Below are positions 13,816-24,738 of a stretch of DNA of 64,000 nt, piece by piece. Position 1 is the first letter of the stretch. Every line of letters starts with the position of its first letter. The translations under genes were made by a program, and so were the position numbers. The stretch spans positions 62,001 to 126,000 of the forward strand of contig NZ_NUOT01000008.1 of assembly GCF_002584535.1 (NCBI RefSeq), given 5' to 3'. Below the pieces are notes generated by a model that saw only the letters and a list, made by a program, of their open reading frames with translations, did no database searches and was not told the DNA's origin. This stretch comes from Bacillus cereus (GTDB taxonomy: Bacteria; Bacillota; Bacilli; Bacillales; Bacillaceae_G).

Positions 13816-14001
13816 GATTGAAAAACAAAGGCATCCACTATTTCTAAACATGTGAAATTCTATAAAATAAAGCTATATTCATTAGGTGTTCTTTTATTAA
13901 CATGAATTATTAGCCTTCTCCAATTGAACTTCTATAGGGGAGCATTTTATCTCCCACTTTTTACTAAGCCTGAAAGTAGTGTATTACTACCTAGAAATAG
14001 A

Positions 14002-14028
14002 AAAAAAAGACAACCGAAATGGTTATCT
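14002..14028 (-). terminator. Terminator after ymxH
   Basis: On the minus strand GATAACC and GGTTGTC pair around ATTTC (one G-U pair), followed by eight Ts. Confidence 0.8.
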
Positions 14029-14029
14029 T

Positions 14030-14281
14030 TTACTGTGAGCCTGGACGGTTTGCAAGATCAAAAATAATCATATCATGACCGACCTTTTTAATCCGGCTCC
14101 ATTCTACCCTTACTTCTTGCTGTTCTCTTTTGAAACCACCCCATTTTCCCACTGGTATAATAAGAGCTTGAATTTTCCCATCCTTCTCGTTTATTTCTAA
14201 ATCAGCATGACCTAAAATCCCCATTCTTTCCGCACGTTCCAAATCCACAATTTCTTTTCCACTTAATTCACTTAAACGCAT
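14030..14281 (-). CDS. ymxH: YlmC/YmxH-family PRC-barrel protein
   Basis: The 83-residue protein is the size and shape of the YlmC/YmxH family: MRLSELSGKEIVDLERAERM, then ADLEINEKDGKIQALIIP, and a basic end where IKKVGHDMIIFDL forms the last strands of a PRC-barrel. In this family the domain is linked to sporulation; its molecular role is unclear. The start at 14281 has AAAGGAGAGAG 5 nt upstream, while the longer frame to 14404 has no site. It lies downstream of mlpA as in other Bacillus genomes, but with a terminator between them. Confidence 0.88.
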   Translation of the reverse strand: MRLSELSGKEIVDLERAERMGILGHADLEINEKDGKIQALIIPVGKWGGFKREQQEVRVEWSRIKKVGHDMIIFDLANRPGSQ

Positions 14282-14436
14282 GTCACTCTCTCCTTTACCC
14301 AAAATCTTTCGTACAATATTCTCAAATCTCATCCTGTAATAAGTACGTATTCTACATATCTCTAAAAAATACCAAGAAAATGAAATCCTCTTCCTAACAT
14401 TCAAAATCTCTTATAACGTTAAAAAGCTTACTACAT

Positions 14437-14476
14437 AAAAATAACCGCATCTCCTCGTAAGAGATACGGTTATTTC
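14437..14476 (-). terminator. Terminator after mlpA
   Basis: A 15-bp stem with one wobble pair encloses a 6-7-nt loop, with a TTATTTTTATG tail on the minus strand. Confidence 0.8.
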
Positions 14477-14479
14477 GCC

Positions 14480-15718
14480 TTATTTCATTCCTTTTGGAAG
14501 CTCTCCATTTGGACTAATTAGTGCTGCAGAAAATTCATTGGTAAACATAGTGCGAACCAATGTATCTACATCTTTTTTCGTCACTTTGTTTACACTCTCA
14601 ATAATTTCATCAAGAGAACGGTGTTTTCTAAGAAGTAATTCATTTTTACCATTACGACTCATACGACTATTCGTACTCTCTAAACTCAACATTAAATTTC
14701 CTTTAAGCTGTTCTTTACTGTTCACAAGTTCTTTCTCTGTAATACCGGTATTTTTCAACGTCTCTAAAGTTTCTTGCATTGTATCATATAAAGTATTTAA
14801 TTGTTGGCTTCCTGTACCACCATAAAGTGTTAACATCCCTGTATCTTCATAAGAAGAATGATACGAGAACACTGAGTATGCTAATCCTCTTTGTTCACGC
14901 ACTTCTTGGAATAAGCGGCTACTCATACTTCCACCTAATATATTATTTAATACAATTAAGTTATAAATATCTTCATGTCCCATTTGCAATCCTTGGAATC
15001 CTAAACATAAATGAGCTTGCTCTGTTTCCTTCTTGCGAGCAACTTTATTAAAATGAAAAATTGGGCTATGTACTTGTTCACGATTTGTTGTTCCCTCATA
15101 GTTACCGAAATATTGTTCCACCGTTTGAACAAATGTTTCATCAATATTTCCAGCAATCGAAACTACAACATTTTCAGGTGTATAATGATCTTTTATATAT
15201 TGACGCAGTGTATCCCCTGTAAATGTTTCAAGCGTTTCTTCTGTACCTAGAATTGGGTATCCAAGCGGATGCGTTTCATATGTTGCTTTCGTTAACATGT
15301 CATGTACGATATCATCTGGTGTATCTTCATACATTTTAATTTCTTCAAATACAACATTCTTCTCTTTCTTCAATTCCTCTTCATCAAATGTTGAATTAAA
15401 GAACATATCCGCTAAAACATCTAACGCATACTTAGCATGTTCATCTAGCACTTTCGCATAATAGCACGTATATTCTTTTGAAGTAAACGCATTTACTTGC
15501 CCACCAATGCTATCAAATGATTCTGCAATTTCTCTTGCACTACGCGTCTCTGTTCCTTTAAAAAACATGTGCTCTAAAAAGTGCGAAACCCCATTATTTT
15601 TCTCATTTTCATTTCTAGAACCAGCATGAATCCATATACCAATCGCAACTGAACGTACAGTTGGTATGTTCTCCATAACGATCCTTACACCATTTTTACA
15701 AGTATATTTTTTAATCAA
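14480..15718 (-). CDS. mlpA: M16-family zinc processing protease
   Basis: This is an inverzincin-type (M16) metalloprotease, homologous to mitochondrial processing peptidase; in Bacillus it is YmxG/MlpA, with a poorly defined regulatory role. The inverted zinc motif HFLEH is at about residue 47, and a second glutamate follows in the ADMFF/KKEKNVVFEEI region. AGGAGGAAAG precedes a TTG at 15718, giving 412 residues, the usual length. The longer frame from 15775 adds residues that do not match the family. Only the N-terminal repeat carries zinc ligands; the C-terminal repeat (from about residue 200) is the inactive half. ylxY lies upstream. Confidence 0.9.
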   Translation of the reverse strand: MIKKYTCKNGVRIVMENIPTVRSVAIGIWIHAGSRNENEKNNGVSHFLEHMFFKGTETRSAREIAESFDSIGGQVNAFTSKEYTCYYAKVLDEHAKYALDVLADMFFNSTFDEEELKKEKNVVFEEIKMYEDTPDDIVHDMLTKATYETHPLGYPILGTEETLETFTGDTLRQYIKDHYTPENVVVSIAGNIDETFVQTVEQYFGNYEGTTNREQVHSPIFHFNKVARKKETEQAHLCLGFQGLQMGHEDIYNLIVLNNILGGSMSSRLFQEVREQRGLAYSVFSYHSSYEDTGMLTLYGGTGSQQLNTLYDTMQETLETLKNTGITEKELVNSKEQLKGNLMLSLESTNSRMSRNGKNELLLRKHRSLDEIIESVNKVTKKDVDTLVRTMFTNEFSAALISPNGELPKGMK

Positions 15719-15804
15719 AAACTTTCCTCCTAATGCCAGTTTCTCTAAATAATTGCTATTATTTAATGATAACAAGTTTGAACATGAATGTCATGTAAAT
15801 GTAT

Positions 15805-16704
15805 TTAATCAATGCGTTTTTCATCTAATAATTCCGTAATATTACCTACTTTATATCCTTGTTTTTTCAACTGTAAAATCATTGTATTAAGCGCTTCCGC
15901 TGTTGGGGATGTCGGGTGCATCAGTACAATTGCACCTGGGTGCACTTTCCTCATCACACGCTGAAGAAGTACTTCAGGCTCAGGGCGTTTCCAATCAATT
16001 GTATCAACTGTCCACATAATAGTCCCCATCTTTAACCCGGCCGCTACTTCTACAACTTCATCACGAAAACTTCCACTCGGTGGTGCAAACCATCGTACTT
16101 TTTGATTTGTAGCTGCCTCAATAATTTGATTTGTCTTTTGTAATTGTTCTTGTATCTGAGTTCTAGATAGCGTTTTCATATCTGGGTGTGTATAAGAATG
16201 ATTTCCTACTTCTTGCCCTGCATCTACGATCATTTTTGCAAATCGTAAATTTTCTTTTACCCAGCGTCCTTCTAGAAAAAACGTTGCCTTTACATTGTGC
16301 TTTTTCAATGTTTCTAATATACGCGGAAGATATTCATTTCCCCATGCCACATTTATGGTTAATCCTACCATTTTTTTATTTGGGTTTCCACGATAAATAG
16401 GAGAAGGCGATAAATCTTCTAAGTGTATGCTTGGTGAAACTTCCCGATATACAAGGTGCTTCTCATCAAAATTCCCTATATTCTTCATGTAATTATATGA
16501 TGCTTCAATATCAACCTCTTTACCATTATACCCTGGTGTCGCCTTCCAAATCTTATCAATTATCGCATTTTGTGGTGCAATTGAATACTGTTTCGCTTGT
16601 TTCTGAATTTTTTCATATAAATCGTCATTTGCCAACACTGAATACGAGCATAGGCCTATACAAAATAAGAATATAGCTATGAATACAAAGATACGAGTTC
16701 TCAT
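15805..16704 (-). CDS. ylxY: YlxY polysaccharide deacetylase-like protein, probably inactive
   Basis: The 299-residue protein has an N-terminal signal/anchor segment (about residues 4-25), a linker, and a NodB-type fold from about residue 110. The NodB family usually begins with T-F-D-D-G-P; here the first motif reads TINVAWG, so both catalytic/metal aspartates are absent. The second motif is kept (GNHSYTHPDM), as are APPSGSFRDEV and the LMHPT motif. YlxY proteins share this loss, so the enzyme is probably catalytically altered or dead. It should sit outside the membrane. It lies between pnpA and mlpA as in other Bacillus. Confidence 0.88.
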   Translation of the reverse strand: MRTRIFVFIAIFLFCIGLCSYSVLANDDLYEKIQKQAKQYSIAPQNAIIDKIWKATPGYNGKEVDIEASYNYMKNIGNFDEKHLVYREVSPSIHLEDLSPSPIYRGNPNKKMVGLTINVAWGNEYLPRILETLKKHNVKATFFLEGRWVKENLRFAKMIVDAGQEVGNHSYTHPDMKTLSRTQIQEQLQKTNQIIEAATNQKVRWFAPPSGSFRDEVVEVAAGLKMGTIMWTVDTIDWKRPEPEVLLQRVMRKVHPGAIVLMHPTSPTAEALNTMILQLKKQGYKVGNITELLDEKRID

Positions 16705-16834
16705 CTAAACCCTCCCATTAACTATACAAATAAGAAAAGTCCATTCTCTTCTTATCTTTGTTAATTTAAGCGTTATCATGAAAACTATACCTTTCACTAA
16801 TAAAAATCTATGCATCAAATGTATTTTTATTTAA

Positions 16835-16865
16835 CAAAAAAAGCCAGGAATCCTGGCTTTTTTTA
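16835..16865 (-). terminator. Terminator after pnpA
   Basis: An AAGCCAGG/CCTGGCTT stem has A and T runs on both sides, so it may work in both directions. Confidence 0.85.
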
Positions 16866-16866
16866 C

Positions 16867-19020
16867 TTACTTCTGTTCTTGTATATTTTCTTCTTGTGAA
16901 GCTTCTTCTTTTGCTGCTTCTTTTTCTTGCTCTTCTTTTAACAATACTTTTCTAGATAAGTTCACACGACCTTGTTTATCAATTTCGATAACTTTTACTG
17001 AAATCTCATCACCGATTTTCACAACGTCTTCTACTTTACCTACACGCTCAAGTGCAAGTTCAGAAATATGAACAAGTCCATCTTTACCACTAAATAATTC
17101 AACGAAAGCTCCGAATTTCTCGATACGTTTTACTTTTCCTAAGTAGATTTCGCCCACTTGTACTTCGCGAACGATATCTTCGATAATTTTCTTCGCTTTT
17201 TCATTCATTTCTTGATCAATTGATGAAATAAATACTGTACCGTCTTGTTCGATATCAATTTTCACGCCTGTTTCTTCAATAATCTTATTAATTTGTTTAC
17301 CGCTTGGTCCAATAACATCGCGAATTTTATCTGGATTAATTGTCATTGTAATAATTTTTGGAGCATATGCAGATAGCTCTTTACGCGGTTCAGCAATCAC
17401 AGACAACATATGATCTAGAATATGCATACGCCCGATTTTAGCTTGTTGTAATGCTTCTTCTAAAATTTCGCGAGATAAACCTTCAATTTTAATGTCCATT
17501 TGTAATGCAGTTACACCTTTTGCTGTACCTGCCACTTTAAAGTCCATATCACCTAGATGATCTTCCATGCCTTGAATATCCGTTAAAATTGTGTAGTGCT
17601 CACCAGATTTCACTAGACCCATTGCAATACCAGCAACTGGTGCTTTTAATGGCACACCCGCATCCATCATCGCTAACGTACTTCCACAAATACTTGCTTG
17701 TGAAGTAGATCCATTAGATTCTAATACTTCTGATACAAGACGAACTGTATACGGGAAGTCCTTTTCAGATGGAATTACAGGTTCAAGAGCACGTTCACCT
17801 AATGCACCGTGACCAATTTCACGACGACCTGGTCCACGCATCGGTCTTGTTTCACCAACACTAAAGGATGGGAAATTATAATGATGCATAAAGCGTTTCG
17901 ATTCTTCTACACCAAGACCATCTAAAATTTGCACATCGCCTAATGCACCTAATGTACAAATACTTAGTGCTTGTGTTTGTCCACGTGTAAATAGTCCAGA
18001 ACCGTGCGTACGAGATAAAATACCTACCTCTGATGCTAACGGGCGGATTTCGTCACTCTTACGTCCATCTGGGCGGATTTTTTCAACTGTAATAAGACGA
18101 CGTACTTCTTCTTTTACAATTTTATATAAAATCTCATTTACTTGTCCTAATATTTCTGCATCAACTTCTTGTGCTTCATAATGCTCAATTACACGTTTTT
18201 TCACTTCGCTAATCGCATCTTCACGCGCGTGTTTTTCATGCACTTGAATTGCAGCATGCATATCTTTCTCTGCCATTTCACGAATAACTGTATCAAGATC
18301 GGCATTAACTTCATAAAGCACTACTTCTGCTTTTTCTTTACCAATAGCTTGTACAATCTCTTCTTGGAAAGCAATTAAACGTTTAATTTCGTCATGACCG
18401 AACATAATTGCTTCTAACATTGTTTCTTCAGGTACCTGATCTGCACCTGCTTCTACCATGTTAATCGCATCTTTTGTACCCGCTACAACAAGATGAATAT
18501 CACTTTTCTCTTGCTGTTCAACTGTTGGGTTAATAATGAATTCGCCATCGATACGACCAACTGTTGCACCAGCAATCGGACCTTCAAATGGAATATCTGA
18601 GATCGATAACGCTAATGAAGAACCTAACATAGCTGCCATCTCAGAAGAACAATCTTGGTCAACACTCATAACGATGCTGACAACTTGTACTTCATTACGG
18701 AAGCCATCTGCGAAAAGTGGGCGAATTGGTCGGTCAATTAAACGACTTGCTAAAATTGCTTTTTCACTTGGACGACCTTCACGTTTAATAAAACCACCTG
18801 GGATTTTTCCAACTGCATATAAACGCTCTTCATAGTTTACTGTAAGCGGGAAGAAATCTACATTTTTTGGCTCTTTTGATGCAGTTGCTGTAGATAGAAC
18901 TGCTGTGTCGCCATATCTTACTAATACTGCCCCATTTGCTTGTTTTGCAAGCTGGCCTGTTTCAATTGTTAGCTGACGACCAGCTAAATCTATCGAGAAG
19001 ACTTGCTTTTCTTGACTCAT
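16867..19020 (-). CDS. pnpA: Polynucleotide phosphorylase
   Basis: PNPase degrades RNA 3' to 5' by phosphorolysis and forms a trimer. The 717 residues contain two RNase PH-like domains (about 10-230 and 310-540), the core [15 protein letters not shown] and the [18 protein letters not shown] phosphorolysis region, a KH domain ([10 protein letters not shown], about 560) and an S1 domain ([20 protein letters not shown], about 622-690). A Glu/Lys-rich tail follows. It is full length. The start has GAGGGG-type bases 6 nt upstream. rpsO is just upstream, with its own terminator, an arrangement conserved in most bacteria. Confidence 0.98.
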   Translation of the reverse strand: MSQEKQVFSIDLAGRQLTIETGQLAKQANGAVLVRYGDTAVLSTATASKEPKNVDFFPLTVNYEERLYAVGKIPGGFIKREGRPSEKAILASRLIDRPIRPLFADGFRNEVQVVSIVMSVDQDCSSEMAAMLGSSLALSISDIPFEGPIAGATVGRIDGEFIINPTVEQQEKSDIHLVVAGTKDAINMVEAGADQVPEETMLEAIMFGHDEIKRLIAFQEEIVQAIGKEKAEVVLYEVNADLDTVIREMAEKDMHAAIQVHEKHAREDAISEVKKRVIEHYEAQEVDAEILGQVNEILYKIVKEEVRRLITVEKIRPDGRKSDEIRPLASEVGILSRTHGSGLFTRGQTQALSICTLGALGDVQILDGLGVEESKRFMHHYNFPSFSVGETRPMRGPGRREIGHGALGERALEPVIPSEKDFPYTVRLVSEVLESNGSTSQASICGSTLAMMDAGVPLKAPVAGIAMGLVKSGEHYTILTDIQGMEDHLGDMDFKVAGTAKGVTALQMDIKIEGLSREILEEALQQAKIGRMHILDHMLSVIAEPRKELSAYAPKIITMTINPDKIRDVIGPSGKQINKIIEETGVKIDIEQDGTVFISSIDQEMNEKAKKIIEDIVREVQVGEIYLGKVKRIEKFGAFVELFSGKDGLVHISELALERVGKVEDVVKIGDEISVKVIEIDKQGRVNLSRKVLLKEEQEKEAAKEEASQEENIQEQK

Positions 19021-19151
19021 TTAAGTACCCCTCTCAGTTTAAAATATTCAATTCTTCTATGTAAATGGCTAATATATCACAATATTCTTCCTCTAGTATT
19101 ACCGAAATTTAAGTAAGCTATTAAGAGTAGAAGATATATTTTTACCTAACA

Positions 19152-19178
19152 AAAAAGCGGGAATATTCCCGCTTCTTT
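19152..19178 (-). terminator. Terminator after rpsO
   Basis: AAGCGGGAA pairs with TTCCCGCTT, with a T-rich minus-strand tail overlapping the rpsO end. Confidence 0.85.
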
Positions 19179-19180
19179 GA

Positions 19181-19450
19181 CTATCGACGTAAGCCAAGCT
19201 TTGTGATTAATTCACGGTAACGTGTGATATCGCTATTACGAAGGTAAGTAAGTAAGTTACGACGTTTACCAACCATCTTTAATAGACCACGACGTGAATG
19301 ATGATCTTTCTTGTGAGTACGTAAGTGCTCGTTTAGAGTATTAATTTGCTCTGTTAGGACAGCAATTTGAACCTCTGGAGAACCAGTATCAGTCTCATGA
19401 GTTCTAAATTGTGCAATGATTTCATTTTTACGCTCTTGTGTTAAAGCCAT
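19181..19450 (-). CDS. rpsO: 30S ribosomal protein S15
   Basis: S15 binds the central domain of 16S rRNA early in 30S assembly. All 89 residues are present, including the four-helix bundle, the [12 protein letters not shown] segment and the [18 protein letters not shown] motif that contacts rRNA. AGGAGGTG lies upstream of the ATG. It is followed by a strong terminator and then pnpA; in other bacteria S15 represses its own mRNA, but I cannot recognise such a leader here. Confidence 0.98.
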
Positions 19451-19550
19451 CCTATTTCACCTCCTATTAATTAAACCCCCAATTACCGAGCAAGCGTCGG
19501 TGAGTCGCAATGCCAAGCAATGGTTGTCATAAAGTACATAACATAGAATA

Positions 19551-20522
19551 CTACTTTTCATTCGAAAAAGCAAGTATATTCTTTCCAGTACTAAAATATT
19601 CTTGTGCTGTTTTTTTATCTTTTGCAATTTGGGTAACTAATTCATCAATACCATTAAATTTTTTCTCTTCTCGAATACGCATATGCCACTCAACAGTAAC
19701 AACCTGATTATATATATCCTCATTGAAATGGAATAGATGCACTTCAATAGACAATTTACGTTCATCTTCTTTAAATGTTGGTTTATAGCCAATGTTACAT
19801 ACGCCATCATGCCACTCATCATGAACTTTTAATCTTACCGCATATACACCAACAGGTGGCAGAAGGTATTCATCGCTCAAAGCTACATTAGCTGTTGGAA
19901 AGCCAATTTGACGTCCACGTTTATCTCCGTGCACAACCGTTCCCTCTACTGTATAAGCCCTACCTAAAATAGATGGGATTTGTTCCATTTCTCCATTTCG
20001 AATCAGTTTTCGTAATGCTGTGGAACTTACTTTCTCTTCTTGAAACTCAACTCTTTCAATCACGGTCTGTGTAAACTCCCCTCTTGCATGAAATGGTAAA
20101 GTCTCCATCGTCCCTTTTCCTAAACGGCCATATGAATAGTCAAAACCTGCTACTACATGTTTTACATTTAGCCCAATAATATATTCATCTACAAACTGTT
20201 GTGGCTGTAATCCAGCAAATGATTCATCGAATTTCACCACATATAACATATCAATTCCTAAATCTGCAATTACTTTTTCTTTAATAGATAACGGTGTAAT
20301 ATACTCCACATGCGCTTCTTTTTTTCCTAAAACAACAGATGGGTGTGGATGAAAGGTTATGACAGCACTTTTATATCCTCTTTCATCCGCTATTTTTTTT
20401 GCTGTTCGAATCACACGTTGATGCCCTAAATGAATGCCATCAAAAAATCCTAATGCCATTACAGTAGGTGGTAATTCTATTTTATTTTGTTCGTGTGGAT
20501 GAGTTAAATGAATGAGTTTCAC
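19551..20522 (-). CDS. ribF: Riboflavin kinase / FAD synthetase
   Basis: The bifunctional enzyme makes FMN from riboflavin and then FAD. The N-terminal FAD synthetase (nucleotidyltransferase fold) has ALGFFDGIHLGHQ at about residue 22, and VVAGFDYSYGRLGKG near 120. The C-terminal riboflavin kinase barrel begins near 180 with YTVEGTVVHGDKRGRQIGFP. The GTG at 20522, 8 nt after AAAGGTGA, gives 323 residues, the usual length; the ATG at 20558 has no site. It closes the rimP-infB-truB cluster, 8 nt after truB. Confidence 0.95.
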   Translation of the reverse strand: MKLIHLTHPHEQNKIELPPTVMALGFFDGIHLGHQRVIRTAKKIADERGYKSAVITFHPHPSVVLGKKEAHVEYITPLSIKEKVIADLGIDMLYVVKFDESFAGLQPQQFVDEYIIGLNVKHVVAGFDYSYGRLGKGTMETLPFHARGEFTQTVIERVEFQEEKVSSTALRKLIRNGEMEQIPSILGRAYTVEGTVVHGDKRGRQIGFPTANVALSDEYLLPPVGVYAVRLKVHDEWHDGVCNIGYKPTFKEDERKLSIEVHLFHFNEDIYNQVVTVEWHMRIREEKKFNGIDELVTQIAKDKKTAQEYFSTGKNILAFSNEK

Positions 20523-20565
20523 GCCTGAATTCACCTTTTTCTGTAATAATCCTTCCAATAATTTA

Positions 20566-21489
20566 TTATAGCTTTAGTTCTTGATTGTTAACAAGCACTT
20601 TCATTGGCTTTAACATGCCAGGGTGTTTTGGATGATGTTCATAAATCGCTAAACAACGTTCATTTTTATCAAATATTGTAATTAACGGCGCTGTAACTTG
20701 CAATTCATTCTTTAAAAACATACCATTTTTTATCTTTTCTGCTTGTTTTTCATCTACAACCATTTTTGGAAATTTACTTAACGCTTCATCAATTGAGATA
20801 AAAATAGACTCTACTGTTCCATTTTGCATGTTTTCTTCAATTTCTTCAAATGATATGCAATCTTCTAGCAAAAATTCTCCTGAAGCTGTTCTCACAAGAT
20901 GTGACATATGTGCTGGGAACCCTAGTTTTTCACCAATCATAACCGCTAATGTTCTCACATACGTTCCTTTGCTACATGTAACACGGAAGCGGAATGAAAG
21001 ATTCTTCCCTTCAAATACTTCACGATCATCAAGTAATACAAATTCGTGGATTGTTATTGTACGAACCGGGCGTTCAACTTCTTGCCCTGCTCTTGCGTAT
21101 TCATATAGTTTCTTTCCGTTTACTTTTACAGCTGAATACATGGGAGGTACTTGCTCAAGTGTACCCGTTAATTCTGCTAATACGGTTTCCACTTCGGTAC
21201 GTGTAATTACGCGATTTACATCTTGTTTTTCCACCACTTCACCAGAAGCATCTTCTGTTGTTGTTGAAAACCCTATTGTAACTTCACCTTCATATGTTTT
21301 TGTTTCGCTTGTTAAAAATTGCGCAATCTTTGTGGCACGCCCTACACAAATTGGTAATACTCCTGTTACATCTGGGTCTAATGTTCCTGTATGACCAATT
21401 CTCTTTTCACGCAATATCTTTCTTAATTTAAATACACAATCGTGTGATGTCATTCCTTTTGGTTTATGTAATAGTACTACACCTTCCAT
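20566..21489 (-). CDS. truB: tRNA pseudouridine-55 synthase
   Basis: TruB forms pseudouridine 55 in the T-loop of nearly all tRNAs. The 307 residues include the start GVVLLHKPKGMTSHDCV, the catalytic aspartate in GHTGTLDPDVTGVLP (about residue 40), SKGTYVRTLA, and a C-terminal PUA-like end. A separate ~215-bp gap with a hairpin divides it from rbfA, so it may have its own promoter in addition to readthrough. ribF follows at once. Confidence 0.97.
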   Translation of the reverse strand: MEGVVLLHKPKGMTSHDCVFKLRKILREKRIGHTGTLDPDVTGVLPICVGRATKIAQFLTSETKTYEGEVTIGFSTTTEDASGEVVEKQDVNRVITRTEVETVLAELTGTLEQVPPMYSAVKVNGKKLYEYARAGQEVERPVRTITIHEFVLLDDREVFEGKNLSFRFRVTCSKGTYVRTLAVMIGEKLGFPAHMSHLVRTASGEFLLEDCISFEEIEENMQNGTVESIFISIDEALSKFPKMVVDEKQAEKIKNGMFLKNELQVTAPLITIFDKNERCLAIYEHHPKHPGMLKPMKVLVNNQELKL

Positions 21490-21680
21490 ATGTTCACCTC
21501 ATCATAATACTTTTGTAGAAAATATTAACGCATTTCTTCGCCTGTGTCTTCAGTTTGGTTCTCGTAATAGATAAGGTCTATATACCGTATCCCCCTGACT
21601 TCCGCACCTCGAACTACTCAGCTCTCTTTAGCCTCATTTTAGAACACTCATCTATATGCAAAACTTACTTTCCATTGAAA

Positions 21681-21710
21681 AAATGGATAGACAAATGTCT
21701 ATCCATTATT
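21681..21710 (-). terminator. Terminator or attenuator after rbfA
   Basis: An 11-bp stem (AATGGATAGAC type) with a 4-nt loop overlaps the rbfA stop and is followed on the minus strand by a T run. Because truB and ribF lie downstream, it may only partly stop transcription. Confidence 0.75.
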
Positions 21711-22062
21711 CTTCACGTTTACCGTCTTTATTAATTTCATGTAAAAGTGTATCAATTCGATGACCATATCCGATAGACTCATCAAATTCAAAGGAAATCT
21801 CCGGCGTTTTACGAAGACGAATACGTTGGCCAATTTCTGAACGAATAAAGCCTTTCGCTTTCGCTAAACCCTTTAATGTATTTTCTTTCTGCTCTTCATC
21901 TCCTAAAACAGAAATATACACTTTAGCAATTTGTAAATCTCCACTCACTTGTACATCTGTTACTGTAACAAATCCAACACGTGGGTCTTTAATTTTGCGA
22001 CTAATAATGTCACCTAATTCTTTTTTCATTTGCTCGCCAACACGGTTTGCACGTAGTTTCAT
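21706..22062 (-). CDS. rbfA: Ribosome-binding factor A
   Basis: RbfA is a KH-like factor that binds 30S precursors and helps mature the 5' end of 16S rRNA; it is also a cold-shock factor. The 118 residues have the usual start [19 protein letters not shown], the [19 protein letters not shown] strands and the [17 protein letters not shown] motif. It lies 15 nt after ylxP in the rimP operon. Confidence 0.97.
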   Translation of the reverse strand: MKLRANRVGEQMKKELGDIISRKIKDPRVGFVTVTDVQVSGDLQIAKVYISVLGDEEQKENTLKGLAKAKGFIRSEIGQRIRLRKTPEISFEFDESIGYGHRIDTLLHEINKDGKREE

Positions 22063-22077
22063 AACTATTCACCTCAT

Positions 22078-22359
22078 TCAATACCATTCCAATTGTGTTA
22101 TCGTACGTTCAATCTCAGGAAATGAATCAATGTACGCAAGTACACGATTTATTTCTTTTTCACAGACAACACGATTTGAGGATACGGAAACAATTGCAAT
22201 TTCTGTACGTTGCCATACATCTTGATGTCCTACTTCCGAAATAGCCACATTGTAACGCTGTTTCACACGGGTTAGCACACGCTGTAAAATTGCACGTTTC
22301 TCTTTTAAAGAATGCACATCATAGATCATACACTCGAATGAGAGTGAAGCGATAATCAT
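22078..22359 (-). CDS. ylxP: DUF503 family protein YlxP
   Basis: The 93-residue protein has the DUF503 pattern: a start with [22 protein letters not shown], where HSLKEKR is the hallmark, then [20 protein letters not shown]. The fold is a small ferredoxin-like alpha/beta domain; function unknown, but always placed between infB and rbfA, which suggests a part in translation or RNA handling. It overlaps the end of infB by 4 nt, so the two are probably translationally coupled. Confidence 0.93.
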   Translation of the reverse strand: MIIASLSFECMIYDVHSLKEKRAILQRVLTRVKQRYNVAISEVGHQDVWQRTEIAIVSVSSNRVVCEKEINRVLAYIDSFPEIERTITQLEWY

Positions 22360-24422
22360 CGCTTCACTTCTTCCATAATGTATGCTTCAATGATGTCTCC
22401 TTCTTTAAGATCGTTGTATTTCTCAATTGTAATACCGCACTCATAGTTTTGTGCAACTTCTTTCACATCGTCTTTGAAACGTTTTAACGTATCAAGTTGA
22501 CCTTCGTAAATTACTACACCATCACGGATAATACGAACACCGCTATCACGCGTAATTTTACCGTCTGTTACGTAACAACCTGCGATTGTTCCAACTTTTG
22601 TTACTTTAAATGTTTGACGAACTTCCGCTTGACCAATTACTTTCTCTTCGAATTCAGGATCAAGCATACCTTGCATTGCCGCCTCGATCTCTTCGATTAC
22701 TTTATAAATAATACGGTGTAAACGAATATCAACATTTTCTAACTCAGCTGTACGTTTCGCGTTTACGTCAGGACGTACGTTAAATCCAATTACAATTGCA
22801 TTAGATGCAGAAGCTAAAATAATATCAGACTCTGTAATCGCACCTACGCCTGTGTGGATAATTTTCACCTTTACGCCTTCAACATCAATTTTACGAAGTG
22901 ATGCTGCCATTGCTTCTACAGAACCTTGTACGTCCGCTTTCACAATTAGGTTAATTTCTTTTACATCGCCTTCTTGGATTTGTTGGAATAAATCTTCTAG
23001 GCTTAATTTAGATTTTTCACCACGCTGTGCAAGCAATGCTTGTTGTGCACGTGATTCACCAATTTGACGCGCTTTCTTCTCATCAGCAAATGCCATGAAA
23101 CGATCGCCCGCTTGTGGTACTTCATTTAAACCTGTAATTTCAACAGGAGTAGATGGACCAGCAACTTTTACACGACGCCCGATGTCACTTACCATCGCAC
23201 GAACACGTCCGAATGACGTTCCAACAACAATTGGATCTCCTACTCGAAGTGTACCATTTTGTACAAGTAATGTTGCGATTGTTCCTTTACCTTTATCAAG
23301 CTGTGCTTCAATTACAGTACCAGTTGCATAACGATTTGGGTTTGCTTTATATTCTTCTACTTCACTTACAAGTAGAATCATTTCTAGCAAGTTGTCAATT
23401 CCTTCACCTTGAATTGCAGAAATTGGTACAAAAATTGTATCTCCGCCCCAAGCTTCTGGAACTAATTCATATTCTGTTAATTCTTGCATTACACGATCCG
23501 GATTTGCCGATGGTTTATCCATTTTATTCACAGCAACAATAATTGGTACTCCTGCTGCTTTAGCATGGTTAATTGCTTCAACAGTTTGTGGCATAACACC
23601 ATCATCTGCTGCAACAACAAGGATTGTAATATCTGTAACTTGTGCACCACGTGCGCGCATTGTTGTAAACGCTGCGTGACCTGGTGTATCTAAGAACGTA
23701 ATTTTCTTGTCATTTACTTCAACTTGGTATGCACCAATGTGCTGTGTAATTCCACCAGCTTCGCCAGCAGTTACTTTTGAATTACGGATAGAATCAAGCA
23801 ATGTTGTTTTACCATGGTCAACGTGTCCCATAATTGTAACAACAGCTGGACGCTCTTTTAAGTTTTCTTCATCGTCTTGCTCGTCGATAAATGTTTCAAA
23901 CTCTGTTTCACTTACGATTACTTCTTCTTCTACTTCGATTCCGTAATCAGCAGCAAGTAACTCAATTGTATCTTTATCTAAATCTTGGTTAATTGTTGCC
24001 ATAATACCTAGCATAAAGAGCTTTTTAATAAGTTCAGATGGCTCTTTTCCTAGTTTTTTTGCAAGATCGCCTACTGTAAGCGTACCAGAGAAAGTGATTT
24101 TGTCTGGTGTTTCTACAACTTGCGTTTGTTGTCTTCCAGCAAAGTTTTCTTGACGTTTGTCTTCATTTCCTTTGCCTTTTTTCTTCTTCTTATTACTGTT
24201 CTTTTTGCTGCGAACAACTTTTTCTTCTACTTCAAACTCATCTGCAACAGAAGGTTTTTCTGCTCCAGTATTATATTGATTATCTAATTTGTTTACTACT
24301 TCATCGTCTAACATTGTCATATGATTCGAAACCTCGATATTCATTTCTTTTAGTTTTGTAATAATATCTTTACTTGAGATATTGTGTTTCTTTGCATATT
24401 CATACACTCGAATCTTACTCAT
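22356..24422 (-). CDS. infB: Translation initiation factor IF-2
   Basis: IF-2 is the GTPase that places fMet-tRNA on the 30S subunit. ATG at 24422 after GGGGGTGAAGG gives 688 residues ([14 protein letters not shown]); the frame extends 20 codons upstream but has no site there. The N-terminal HTH-like domain is followed by a Lys-rich linker ([13 protein letters not shown], about 90-110), a second IF2_N domain (about 130), the G domain with [21 protein letters not shown] and NKMD (about 190-310), and C-terminal domains II-IV. It is in the rimP-nusA operon. Confidence 0.97.
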   Translation of the reverse strand: MSKIRVYEYAKKHNISSKDIITKLKEMNIEVSNHMTMLDDEVVNKLDNQYNTGAEKPSVADEFEVEEKVVRSKKNSNKKKKKGKGNEDKRQENFAGRQQTQVVETPDKITFSGTLTVGDLAKKLGKEPSELIKKLFMLGIMATINQDLDKDTIELLAADYGIEVEEEVIVSETEFETFIDEQDDEENLKERPAVVTIMGHVDHGKTTLLDSIRNSKVTAGEAGGITQHIGAYQVEVNDKKITFLDTPGHAAFTTMRARGAQVTDITILVVAADDGVMPQTVEAINHAKAAGVPIIVAVNKMDKPSANPDRVMQELTEYELVPEAWGGDTIFVPISAIQGEGIDNLLEMILLVSEVEEYKANPNRYATGTVIEAQLDKGKGTIATLLVQNGTLRVGDPIVVGTSFGRVRAMVSDIGRRVKVAGPSTPVEITGLNEVPQAGDRFMAFADEKKARQIGESRAQQALLAQRGEKSKLSLEDLFQQIQEGDVKEINLIVKADVQGSVEAMAASLRKIDVEGVKVKIIHTGVGAITESDIILASASNAIVIGFNVRPDVNAKRTAELENVDIRLHRIIYKVIEEIEAAMQGMLDPEFEEKVIGQAEVRQTFKVTKVGTIAGCYVTDGKITRDSGVRIIRDGVVIYEGQLDTLKRFKDDVKEVAQNYECGITIEKYNDLKEGDIIEAYIMEEVKR

Positions 24423-24426
24423 ACCT

Positions 24427-24738
24427 TCACCCCCGGTAAGTTGTATCGAGCATGCTACGCAGCTTTTTCGCAAAGCCTTCATCTAACACAGCTACAACGA
24501 CTCGCTCGTCTCTCCCAATCGCATGCCCTAATTGTTGTCGATTTTCGACTTTTCTCATTGGTATGTTGTAGTACGTGGTTTTATCAGTGATGCGCTTTGT
24601 AGTGTTCACTGACGCATCTTCAGAAAGCAACACAAGCTTTGCTTTGCCACTTCGTACCTCTTTTAAAACGAGTTCTTCACCCGAAATTATTTTTCGAGCA
24701 CGGTTTGCTAGTCCTAAAAACGCTTTCCAATCGGACAC
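24427..24738 (-). CDS. ylxQ: L7Ae-family RNA-binding protein YlxQ
   Basis: The 103-residue protein has the L7Ae/L30e fold: [19 protein letters not shown], then [17 protein letters not shown], and the [20 protein letters not shown] end. Members bind kink-turn RNA; the precise target of YlxQ is not settled. Translation starts at GTG (24738), which overlaps the ylxR stop region closely, and ends 5 nt before the IF-2 start, so the three are tightly coupled. Confidence 0.93.
   Translation of the reverse strand: MSDWKAFLGLANRARKIISGEELVLKEVRSGKAKLVLLSEDASVNTTKRITDKTTYYNIPMRKVENRQQLGHAIGRDERVVVAVLDEGFAKKLRSMLDTTYRG

Larger units (their letters stand above)
13723..14029. other. Intergenic region between dpaA and ymxH
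   Basis: About 300 bp contain the sigma-K-like promoter of dpaA and, at the far side, the terminator of ymxH. I see nothing else. Confidence 0.5.

Noticed and set aside
20828-21394. 188-codon plus-strand frame inside truB
   Set aside because: Antisense shadow of truB with no upstream signals.
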